From Syngnathus acus (taxonomy: Eukaryota > Chordata > Actinopteri > Syngnathiformes > Syngnathidae), in assembly GCF_901709675.1 (NCBI RefSeq), contig NC_051103.1:6495501-6559500 (forward strand): a stretch of 64,000 bases of DNA, given 5' to 3'. This document shows positions 10,491 to 20,637 of the stretch, one piece after another (position 1 is the stretch's first letter; the number at the start of each line of letters is the position of its first letter). A program made the position numbers and the translations under genes. Below the pieces are notes generated by a model. It searched no databases and was not told the DNA's origin. It was given only the letters and a program-made list of their open reading frames with translations.

Positions 10491-13402
10491 ATGTCCCAGA
10501 AAAGCGACTCTGAAAGCGACATCTGGGATTATAAACCTCTTGCAAAGAAAAAGAAGAAACAAGAGTTGTCTGCTCGTGGAAATGCGGCCAAGAGAAAATG
10601 CACAACGAAGACAAAGTCATGCAAGATCCCTGATAGTGCAGCCACTCCGATTGACGTCCCTGCTAATATAAACAATGGACAACGTGATCCCAGCTCGTCG
10701 TCACTTGCAAAGGACACACAACGTGTTGACAGTGAAACCCTGGAAGGCTTTTGTCCCATTTGCCAGATGCCATTCTATATTTTATTGGTGCAGTCGCAAA
10801 GATGGCACGTTGCTGAATGTCTGGACACGCCAAGGGACACTTGCAAAGGTAAAAGAAAATGTTGCAAAATCCAGATAAGTGGTCCGACTGGTGCGTTCAA
10901 CGCAGCATAGATTTCCCAAGCCTGCAATTTTGACCTCTGTGTTGTGTTTGTGTTGTCCATCATAGAATGTCCTGATGCCCTGTGCTCGTCCACCATTCCG
11001 AACCACTACAAGAAGTTCAACCACACGCAGTTGGCCCACGCCCGAGCAAACAGCCAAGCCGCGCCGATCCACTCACAAGACAGCGAGCGCCATCCTCCTA
11101 ACCATAATACCTTTGGAGAGCATATCGAAGCTCCGCCCTCGCCGCCGACATCCCAAGCCACTAACGGCCTCCTGCTGCTGCGCTCGCCCGGACCGGATGA
11201 TATGAAGAAGAAGAAAGGCTGGTCTTCCAGCAGCCGTTCTTCTGTTACCTCTTCGCAAGGAAGTAGGACGGAGACACCGGCGGTCAGTCAATCGTCTCAG
11301 TACATAGAGGATCTGATATCCTACTCGCCACTTTCGGAGCTTCCAGCTGAGATGGATGCAGTTGATAAGGCTGCATCTGAAGATGAAAGCTCCATGGTTC
11401 TCTTCAGCGAAGATGAGCCGCTTACGGATTTGTCAGATCACGACGAAGGCACCGGTAAGGTCTCGCTGATTGCTGAAGAAAAGCTTCAATCCCCACAGAG
11501 GATTGTTTTGGAACGCTTGAAGGAAAGTCTTCAAACGTCAGCTTTCGGGTCCTCTCAGTCCAGCGCGGCGCCTCCTCGGAACATGGCGGCGCGAGGTTCC
11601 GGACTCAAGCAGACAGACATCGGAGTGTTCTTCGGCCTCAAAGCGTTGAAGGTGGAGGTGAAAGTGGAGGCGGATGACGGAGCTTCCTCCAGGAGAGAAT
11701 GGAAGAGGAACCCTGTTGAACATGTGGGCCGAGGCGGGGAGGCTGCTGGTAAAGGTGGCAACAAGGTGGAGGTGGCAAGAAAATGGCGGAACAGAGACAA
11801 CGACAATGGAGATGAACAACCACGGCGGTGTCCGTTTTATAAAAAGATTCCAGGTTTGTCACCTCAGCAGCACTATGGCTTCTTCTTCCTTTGCATCTTT
11901 TAGCAGCAACTGTTACTTCTTTTTGTAAAAAATCTATTTTGCAATCTCACCACTCAGGCACGACATTCGCCATCGACGCCTTCCGGTACGGCGCCATTGA
12001 AGGCATCAGCGCCTACTTCCTGACCCATTTTCACTCGGACCACTACGGAGGGCTCACAAGGAAATCCACGTTTCCCATCTACTGTAACAAAGTAAGCCAA
12101 AATGGGAAGACAGAAGAAGTGGGTGTGTCTCCATGCTTGACAACGTTGTTGTCAGATCACAGGCAACCTGGTGAAGAGCAAGCTGAAGGTGGCCGAGCAG
12201 CACGTGCACATCCTCCCCATGAACACGAGGGTGAGCGTGGATGGGGCGGAAGTCCTCCTCCTCGACGCCAACCAGTACGTCCGAATGATTCCTGTCTTCT
12301 CTCTGGCATTTTTATCTCTTCATTCTTCCCTCATGGCGGACTCTGTTCAGTTGTCCAGGAGCGGCCATGTTGCTCTTCTTCCTGCCCAACGGACAGACGG
12401 TCCTCCACACGGGCGACTTCCGAGCCGATCCCTCCATGGAGGCTTACCCGGAGCTGCTGGCTTGCAGGGTGCACACGCTCTACCTGGACACCACGTAAGC
12501 GACGCTCTCGACGCGCATCCTCCGATAAACAATGGCGTCAGTAACCCGGGTGGTCCTCGTAGGTACTGCGGCCCCGAGTACACCTTCCCCAAGCAACAGG
12601 AGGTCATCGACTTTGCCGCCCGCGCCGCCTTTGAGTCGGTGACGCTGCATCCTCGCACCCTGGTGGTGTGCGGATCCTACTCCGTGGGGAAGGAGAAAGT
12701 CTTCTTGGGTGAGTGACAGCCAGGAGAGAGAAGAAAAAAAAAAGATGAACTCATTTGTTTTGTCACTTTGCAGCCCTGGCGGAGGTTTTGCGCTCCAAAG
12801 TCTGCCTCTCCCGGGACAAATACAACACCATGTGCTGTCTGGAGTCGGAGCGCATCAAGCGGCATTTGACCACAGATTGGAAGGCGGCTCGGGTCCACGT
12901 GCTTCCCATGATGCAACTCAACGTCAGGGTAGGAAAGCACACTCGTGGGATCATTTAGTGAGTCTTAACAGTATCAAAACGGGAAGCGTTTCTCTGCAGA
13001 AGCTAGAGGAGCATCTGGGGAGGTTTACTAGCCAGTACGACCGTCTGGTGGCCTTCAAGCCCACAGGCTGGACCTTCAGTCAGCGGACGGCGTCGCTAGA
13101 AGATATTCAACCGGTCGTCAGCGGCGATGTCTCAATCTATGGTCTGCACACTCGTCGTCATCACGTGTTCCGATTTGGATTCAACTCTCACGGCCTTTGC
13201 TTTTCCATCTCCAGGGATTCCGTACAGTGAACACAGCAGCTTCCTTGAGCTCAAGCGTTTTGTTGAGTGGCTGCGTCCGCTTAAGATCATCCCTACGGTG
13301 AACAATGGCAGCTGGGCCGCCAGAAAGGCCATGGAGAAGCACTTTAGCGAGTGGCTCTACGGAAAATCAAGCACATCAACAAATGGTGTCATCAATAAAT
13401 AG
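10491..13402 (+). CDS. dclre1a: DNA cross-link repair 1A protein (SNM1A)
   Basis: Nine exons: 10491-10848, 10966-11853, 11958-12091, 12156-12274, 12351-12494, 12563-12708, 12774-12928, 13000-13141, 13215-13402, giving 757 aa. The family is a nuclear 5'-3' exonuclease that digests past interstrand cross-links. A UBZ4 ubiquitin-binding zinc finger is visible with C88, C91, H106 and C110. A long low-complexity region follows in the 888-base exon 2, including KQTDIGVFF (about 357-365), which resembles a PCNA-interacting PIP box. From about residue 416 comes the metallo-beta-lactamase core with HxHxDH (H439, H441, D443, H444), then TGDFRAD and the beta-CASP region with [15 protein letters not shown] and IPYSEHSS. 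The catalytic half matches human closely. The N-terminal half is shorter than in the human protein of about 1040 aa. Confidence 0.93.
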
Positions 13403-13492
13403 TTCTCATCTCCAAATTGGTCATGTAAAGAACATATGTTGCTGCTGTCTTTATTATGCACTTGGCATTTTTTTATAATTAACATCTCTAAC

Positions 13493-13498
13493 AATAAA
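13493..13498 (+). terminator. poly(A) signal of dclre1a
   Basis: AATAAA lies 91 bases after the dclre1a stop codon. Another AATAAA overlaps the final codons at about 13394-13399. Confidence 0.5.
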
Positions 13499-13562
13499 TG
13501 TTTCTAACTTTTTGTTGTTGAAAGCCTCCCAAAGTTTTGTGTATAAAAACAAATGTTTTTGC

Positions 13563-13819
13563 TCATTTGATGATGTAATAAAAATGGCAAAAGGGACACT
13601 CACCAGTCCTGCCACAAATATAACATATTATGCTCAGGGACCGCGCAATGTCATGGAGGGGGTGAGAGGTGTTGTCCATGATGGATTTAAGCTTAATCAA
13701 CGTCCTCCTCTCACCCACAACCTCAACGGAGTCCAGGGGACAGCCCAGGACAGAGCTCGCTCTTCTGACCATCTTATTCAGTCTCCCCCTGTCCCGGTCA
13801 GACTGAATAAGATGGTCAG
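13563..13819 (-). pseudogene. LINE retrotransposon ORF2 fragment
   Basis: The minus strand reads MVRRASSVLGCPLDSV, then ERRTLIKLKSIMDNTSHPLHDI. This matches the remembered C-terminal tail of reverse transcriptases from fish non-LTR retrotransposons, in which a run like NKIVRKASSVLG is followed by ERR...L..IMDN.SHPLH. No polymerase core is present, so this is a truncated, dead copy. Its 5' side ends in a perfect 20-base inverted repeat (13765-13784 with 13800-13819). Confidence 0.75.
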
Positions 13820-14039
13820 ATATATTATTATATCATTGTTAGCAGAGTTATTTAAATAAAACAAGTCATACTGCGGACACAGAGAAAATGACGACCGTCA
13901 CACAACTCACTTTTGTTTGCCAGTGCCCATTAACACATTGGTATCACCTGGATTTTATTAAGAACATTTGTCAAGTAGAAATAGTAAAAGCAGTACTTCC
14001 TGTGTAGCATCCTTCAAAATAAAAGTCTCAATATACAGA

Positions 14040-15745
14040 GCACATATACTAACAATTATTATATAATATAATATATATTGGCCATGCTGCAGGGCAGAAA
14101 TACACATCCACGTAAAGCACTGCACTGGATTTTGGAACCATGTGAATTAACGCTGAATTGACGTTTGCAATTGTACTGTCGCCCTCTCGCGGATTTGGTA
14201 TGAAGTACATGCTTAAACCATTATAATAAATGAACTTTGGAACCATGTGAATTAACGCCGATATGACGTTTGCAATTGTACTGTCGCCCTCTTGCGGATT
14301 TGGTATGAAGTACATGCTTAAACCATTATGATAAATGCACTTTGGAACCATGTGAATTAACGCTGAATTGACGTTTGCAATTGTACTGTCGCCCTCTCGC
14401 GGATTTGGTATGAAGTACATGCTTAAACCTTATAATAAATGCACTTTGGAACCCTGTGAATTAACGCCGAATTGACGTTTGCAATTGTACTGTCGCCCTC
14501 TCGCGGATTTGGTATGAAGTACATGCTTAAACCATTATAATAAATGCACTTTGGAACCATGTGAATTAACGCTGAATTGACGTTTGCAATTGTACTGTCG
14601 CCCTCTCGCGGATTTGGTATGAAGTACATGCTTAAACCATTATGATAAATGCACTTTGGAACCATGTGAATTAACGCTGAATTGACGTTTGCAATTGTAC
14701 TGTCGCCCTCTCGCGGATTTGGTATGAAGTACATGCTTAAACCTTATAATAAATGCACTTTGGAACCCTGTGAATTAACGCCGAATTGACGTTTGCAATT
14801 GTACTGTCGCCCTCTCGCGGATTTGGTATGAAGTACATGCTTAAACCATTATAATAAATGCACTTTGGAACCATGTGAATTAACGCTGAATTGACGTTTG
14901 CAATTGTACTGTCGCCCTCTCGCGGATTTGGTATGAAGTACATGCTTAAACCATTATAATAAATACACAGACACGATATTATATTATATTATATTAATAG
15001 AATAGAATAAAATTTGAAAAGTTTAAATTTTAAATTATAATGGTTTAAGCATGTACTTCATACCAAATCCGCGAGAGGGCGACAGTACAATTGCAAACGT
15101 CAATTCGGCGTTAATTCACATGGTTCCAAAGTCCAATGCAGTGCTTTACGTGGATGTGTATTTTTGCCCCGCAGCATGGCCAATATATTATATTATATTA
15201 TATATATATAAAATATGTATTATACTACATACTAGAGTTAGGGTTTCAAACTAGGGTTTAAAATTTAAACTTTTAAAATGTTATTATATTCTATTAATAT
15301 AATATATAATATAATATCGTGTCTGTGTATTTATTATAATGGTTTAAGCATGTACTTCATACCAAATCCGCGAGAGGGCGACAGTACAATTGCAAACGTC
15401 AATTCGGCGTTAATTCACATGGTTCCAAAGTGTATTTATTATAATGGTTTAAGCATGTACTTCATACCAAATCCACGAGAGGGCGACAGTACAATTGCAA
15501 ACGTCAATTCAGCGTTAATTCACATGGTTCCAAAGTCCAATGCAGTGCTTTACGTGGATGTGTATTTTTGCCCCGCAGCATGGCCAATATATTATATTAT
15601 ATTATATATTACACTATATATTATATTATAAATTATATATAATATATAAAATAATAATTTTATATTTATATATTATAGTTAAATAATTTTATATTTATTT
15701 ATTTATCCAATATATAATATAATATCGTGTCTGCATATTTATTAT
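14040..15745. repeat. palindromic minisatellite block
   Basis: Eight tandem units of 104-105 bases lie in one orientation at about 14115-14965. Three more copies lie in the opposite orientation, starting near 15041, 15339 and 15442. Very AT-rich spacers separate the arms. An end segment containing GTAAAGCACTGCA (about 14116) recurs inverted as TGCAGTGCTTTAC near 15137 and 15541. Units 2-4 and 5-7 share diagnostic variants, so the left array has a three-unit higher-order period of 314 bases. Each unit contains CGAGAGGGCGACAGTAC. The open frames repeating MYFIPNPREGDSTIANVNSA are by-products of the repeat, not a gene. Confidence 0.9.
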
Positions 15746-16611
15746 GATGGATAGATGGATTGACACAAAAATAAAATTCAAATACTCAGATTATAAATAC
15801 ATACATATTTTCATGTTAGTTCCAAGAAATAAAGTGGGCAATGATTCGATATAAAATGTGTAAATGTTTATTTTACACACATTTCTTTTATGTACAAGAA
15901 ACAACCAATTAGTTAACAAAATGTGTGGTTGGGTACAGTAGGTTGTATGCGTTGCTACAAACCACTCAGCTCATAACACAAGAAATTCATATTTAAAAAT
16001 TTTACATAAGCATTCTTCTGTTTGGATGTGTGTGTGTTTTTTTCAACACTGGTTCAGATGATTTGTTTTTTTTACTTCATGCATGCATCTAAAGCCTTTC
16101 AAATAAATTTAGTGAGGACAACAGCATTTAACACCAGAAAGCATTTAAAATGGAACCCCTAAATAATGATGGGGGGAAAAAACATAATAGTGGCGCAAAC
16201 ACTCCTTTCTGCACAGTTTGGGTTAGGATCAGAGATCCCAGGGATCGATTTTACTCGGTTTTGGGTTTTCAAACGGAAAGTTTGTCATTGCTCGGCACCG
16301 GTGTGTTCAAATTGTTCAAAGACCGATTTAAAAATAAAAATAAAACACGGACAACGTGTGAGAATGAGTGCGGCGACACGGAGAAAGGGTACCGTGAGGT
16401 TGACACTTGTCATCGTCAATAGCTGCCTCTGTGATGGACACAAGCACACAGACAAACGTTTGTCCCATATTGCGATAGAAATGAGATTTTCTTACAATTA
16501 AACAGAAATGTTCGTTTTTCAAGGCACAATTTGCAGGCCTTCCAATCAAGCTTGCGTGAAAACAGTGAAATTCTTCTTCGATGGTGGCACCAATCAGATC
16601 AGAAAATTAGA

Positions 16612-16617
16612 TTTATT
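16612..16617 (-). terminator. possible casp7 poly(A) signal
   Basis: AATAAA on the minus strand about 620 bases past the casp7 stop codon. It is the nearest clear copy that I found, but the region is AT-rich and chance matches are likely. Confidence 0.25.
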
Positions 16618-17232
16618 AATTTTTTTCTAATTTATGATTCTAAAGTGGGTCATACTTAAAAATAACCAATTACGGTCATTTTTTTCATTTATTGGATTAT
16701 TTAAATTTTTAGATGATTTCCACTCATGATAAATGTTTCATTTCTATACTGAATGAGTTTGTCCGCACTTTCAAAAAACTCATTTTGGATCGCAAACAGT
16801 ACGTTAACAGGTTACAATTTTTTTTCAACGTTGTACGGGACATGAATGAACCTGAGGATGGTGGTTTCAACTCAAAGTTGCGGTTTTTGTCTCTATGGTC
16901 CGAACTTGTTGCGAGTGAAAATGACGAGACGGCACCTATTCAGACAAGGAAATGGCAGCGACAAGTGCGGGAACAAAAGTGAAGTGGTAGTAGAAGAACA
17001 TGCATATCTCACAATGCCTGCTGACAAAGATCCGATTAAACGTGACGCCACTGTTGTGAAGAAAAACCTGAAGAAGAGAGGAGGAAAAGAAAAAAAAAAA
17101 AAACCCAGAAAGTGGAGTGCCACTATAAAAAGATTCCGTTTCGGGCCCAATCCAAAGTGCAGCGCTTGTTCCCGCCGGGGCCGGAATCATCCCTGAATGC
17201 TTCTCGGACGGCTCGGTCCGTCCCCGCCGTCG

Positions 17233-19442
17233 TCAGTTGAAATAGAGCTCCTTGGTCAGCATGGAGACCACGCAGGGGATCTGCTTCTTCTCGCTAAAGC
17301 GCGGGTCCTCGGACCAGGACTCGAAGCTGGTGGCCACCATGTAGTTGACGCGGGTCAGGATCTGCATGATCTCCAGCTGCTTGCCGAACTCGTTGAGGAC
17401 GTTGCACAGCGCCTGCACGAACCAGGAGCCGCGCCCGGGGTTCCTCCAGGAGTAGTACCCTGCCCGCAATTTCTTTTGACGTTAGAACAAAACCCAGGAC
17501 AGCAGGCGGATCTCGTAAAGTGGCTCACCCGGGACCGTGGAGTAGGCAAAGAGGAAATCGGCCTCCACCGGGATCTTATGTCTCGGGTTGGCGTCCGTCT
17601 CCAGGGTGTCGTTGGGCGGACCCGAATCCGTCTGGATGCCGTCATCGAATTCGGAACCCCGACAAGCCTGGTGATGCAAAGCCAATGATGACAGTCTTCC
17701 GTGTGTCTTCCGCTGACACGTCTCCTACCTGGATAAAGAAGAGCTTGGGCTTCCCCACCAGACTTTTGCACATGTCCCCCCTGAAGAGCGAGGTCATGGT
17801 CTTGATGGGCATGGCGCCGTCCGTGCCGTAGATCATGCCCTCTTCGCCGTGGCTCAGCAGGATGCAGGCGAAACACGAGCTGTCGCTGTGGTCTTCCTCT
17901 GAAGCTAACACACGCATTTGAATTTCATGATAAAAGTTCATCCTGAAATCGCGAGTCCTCACCCTCTCTGAGGAGACGCTCCATCTTCTCGCAGGTCTGA
18001 TCGTTGTAGATGAAGACGTTGAAGCCCAGACTCTTGAAGCACTTGAAGAGCTCGCCGGCGTCGCGGTCTGTCCCGTTGCGGACATTCATCCCTGTCGGGG
18101 AAACGCGGATGCTCAGAAGTCTCATCTTTCAAAAATAGATATATATTGCTTTCACACCTGTCCTTTCTTCAAAGTTTTTGTTGTTGATGATGATGCACTT
18201 GCCCACTCGCCGGTGGCTCATCTTATACTGGAATGTTGGCGAGACAATTCTGTAATGGCTTTCAGAAGAGTAGTCCTGCTCCCGCGTCTGGCCATCCTTA
18301 TTCTTCTTGCTAAATACAGACGCACAAGAATTAATATGCGATTCATTTACTTTTCAATAAAGACTTAAAAATAACAACGTGTGCGTAATTTCAACACAGT
18401 AATTGTCACACAACACAAAACCAAGTACTTACTCAGAGACCAAAAAGTACATATGCTTTCCAGGCATTAACGTGATGGCCAAATTCGGTCGCTGTAATCC
18501 AACCTAACCTCGAGTCCGATTCGTACGCATTTCAAAGTGTCATATTCAAACCGGAGGTAGAAGCGGCAGATTAAGAATGCGGAGGTTAGCGGCGGCTAGA
18601 GGAAAACGTCTTTGTGGCTATTCTGCGGCGGCTGCCATGTTGGCATTCTTTGGCCGATCCATCCAGATGGGCGGCGTGTTCCAGAAGGGCCTGGCCACGA
18701 GGGTCAACAAAGGCCTGCTCGTATTCTATTAAACGTGTGATTTGACGCCGTACCCCCCCTCCCAGCTTCAAATTGTGCCAACCAAACAATCGAGGGTGGG
18801 CAGCAAAGAGCGGCGGTGGGCAGGACGGGGCGCGGCGGTGAAGAGCTCGAGGATCACGTGGGGTCGACTTACCTGGGTTCGTCATTGAGCGCTACGCCAC
18901 TCTGCATCTGCAAAAGAGTTTGTTCCTCCAGCTGATTGTTGGGGGGGCTGAGTGAGTGCTAGGATGCTGACATGCTCTCTGCGCTGGATGAGCAACCTGA
19001 CTGGGCCGCCACGGGTCGAAGGGGGGGTGCCGCCGGAAAGGGGGGGTGGCGCGTGGTGACCTCCTCCCTGAGTCAGCAACTTCGCCAACGCACCAGCGCT
19101 TTCTAAAGGCCTATTCAACACCCCAGGGCCCCTCGGACCTCACGCCGCCGTGACCACACTAGGGGTCAACGGGGATAGCGCTCGGTTTGGAGGCATATTA
19201 GAGGCAACATTTATTATAATGGTTGCACCACATCCCTTTTCAAAACATTTTTGCCTGCTTGATATTTTATATATGACAATTTGACCAGGATTGTCAGTGG
19301 CTCCATGGTCACACACCAAAAAAAGTACTTAAAGGACTTACCCAAAGAGTAAAAACCGCCCCTTGCGGTCAGGTTTGGCATCTGCTACGTCCGCCGACAT
19401 TTCGTCCTCTTCTAAATCTCCAAGTTGAGTCGCTTCAGCCAT
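17233..19442 (-). CDS. casp7: caspase-7
   Basis: Exons in transcript order: 19342-19442, 18158-18309, 17963-18091, 17729-17904, 17529-17667, 17233-17459, giving 307 aa against 303 in human. It is the executioner cysteine protease of apoptosis, cytosolic, cut by initiator caspases. The prodomain holds DVADAKPD, matching the human DSVDAKPD cleavage region. A basic KKNKDG stretch follows where human has the KKKK exosite. The catalytic His is H146 (SHGEE) and the catalytic Cys is C188 in QACRG. The large/small subunit cleavage site is IQTDSG. The small subunit ends TKELYFN. Two extra residues interrupt the linker ([10 protein letters not shown] against human NDTDANP). nrap next door fits casp7 synteny and argues against casp3. 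Confidence 0.93.
18873..18907 (-). CDS. casp7: candidate alternative first coding exon of casp7
   Basis: This 35-base segment in intron 1 begins with ATG and reads [11 protein letters not shown] plus two bases. It ends in CCCAG followed by a strong GTAAGT donor. The phase matches the next exon at 18309, giving [19 protein letters not shown] splice acceptor (CTCTTTTGCAG) sits directly before the ATG, so a non-coding upstream exon is expected. If spliced after the normal first exon it would cause a stop codon within six codons. The start would lack the usual prodomain acidic stretch. This is inferred from splice sites only. Confidence 0.4.
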
Positions 19443-20637
19443 CTGTTAACAACCTGTTAGCATCATTTCACCCAACTTTCACCTTTTTATATCACCGGCC
19501 AAAACTAGCATCCAGTGCTAATTCCAATTCAGTTATTTCAGTAACGATACGTGACTTTTAAACGCGAATGTAAAAATGAGTCTAGTGTATGCTCGTGAAA
19601 ACTCACATTGTGCCGTTATAGTGGTATTACCACAAAAAAAGGTTGTTTGTTCACCAGCAATACTTTTTACTTCCTCAAAAACAACACCTGGAAGTTCTTC
19701 CGTCAAGTTTACGGGGGAATCTTCAAGGAACGTCACGACGTCATACGTCACGGCGTCACGTTACTTACGCTACTTCCGTGTCGTTGTGCGTGCGCGCGGC
19801 AGCCATATTGGAAAGGTACTGACCAGCACTAGACTGGAAAGCATAATAGTATAATCATATACAAAATAAACATGTTTATGAAAAGCATAATAGTTCACTA
19901 AAACACACAAAACAAAAATACAACATTTAATATGGCTGTAATTGTGATGAAAACAACAACAATTAAAATGTAGACCTACTTTATGTGTAAAGTGCCAAAC
20001 ACAACTTTTGTCGTGATTTGGCATCATATAAATAAAACAGAATTGAATAAAAATTTATTTAAATTTTATTTTTGGGTTCTTTACACCTTTTATTAGTCCA
20101 CAGAAGTGAACGTATATTAAAGCAAATGCAGCTCAAAAGTACAAAAATAATTCCAAGCCAATCCCTTTAGCATCTTCAGTTTAATTGTGCAATGAACATC
20201 CATAAAAACACCAAGAAAAATATACATAGGTAAATAAGGGCCTTCAAAAAATACTTCAGATTGAACATCATATAAATCAAGCAAGACACACAAGCTTTCA
20301 AGTTGATCCATCCTCTATCTATAGCTATATTGTTCAACGTGTGTCACTCACTATGTGTCATAACGAGGTTGACCTAATTGTCCACCCAGGGATCATTACA
20401 CACATACATTGACATGTCCTGAAGATAGACAGCGGCGTCCACCAGTGGTCTGGCATGCTTTGTGACAACACGGGAGGGAGGGGTGGTCCATCATGGGACA
20501 CGGTGTCAAGTAGGAGACCGCAGTGGCGCAGTCTCAGAACTAAGTTTACCACCGGGGGAGAAACACAAGCGAGGGATTGCCCGTTAGTCGACTGAAGTTT
20601 TGATTTTTCAGGGGGAGGTTAAGAGAGAGGATTCAAA
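19443..20637. other. casp7-nrap divergent intergenic region
   Basis: The two genes start on opposite strands 1195 bases apart. A GC-rich, CRE/ETS-rich promoter candidate lies at 19729-19812. The remainder is AT-rich with no coding exon recognised. The muscle-type promoter of nrap should lie near the right edge; I could not place a TATA box confidently. Confidence 0.55.
19729..19812. promoter_or_regulatory. housekeeping-type promoter motif cluster upstream of casp7
   Basis: Within about 80 bases there are four CGTCA half-sites (CRE/ATF type, including GACGTCAT), then ACTTCCG (ETS core), TGCGTGCGCGC (NRF1-like) and GCAGCCATATTG (YY1-like on the minus strand). This combination is typical of CpG promoters. 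It lies about 290-370 bases upstream of the casp7 ATG. Assignment to casp7 is inferred from distance. Confidence 0.45.

Larger units (their letters stand above)
13403..17232. other. dclre1a-casp7 intergenic region, repeat-rich
   Basis: The two genes end tail-to-tail. This interval holds the dclre1a poly(A) signal, a LINE fragment, a palindromic minisatellite block (14040-15745) and AT-rich DNA. Human has PLEKHS1 between these genes; I see no PH-domain exon here. The ORFs at 16150-17196 have no recognisable domain. Confidence 0.6.

Noticed and set aside
14049-15631. Open frames repeating MYFIPNPREGDSTIANVNSA on both strands
   Set aside because: They are frame-preserving by-products of a 104-105 base tandem repeat, with no start context, splice links or known family.
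16150-17196. ORFs of 90-116 codons between the minisatellite and casp7, checked as PLEKHS1 remnants
   Set aside because: No PH-domain pattern or other recognisable similarity; Lys-rich and low-complexity.
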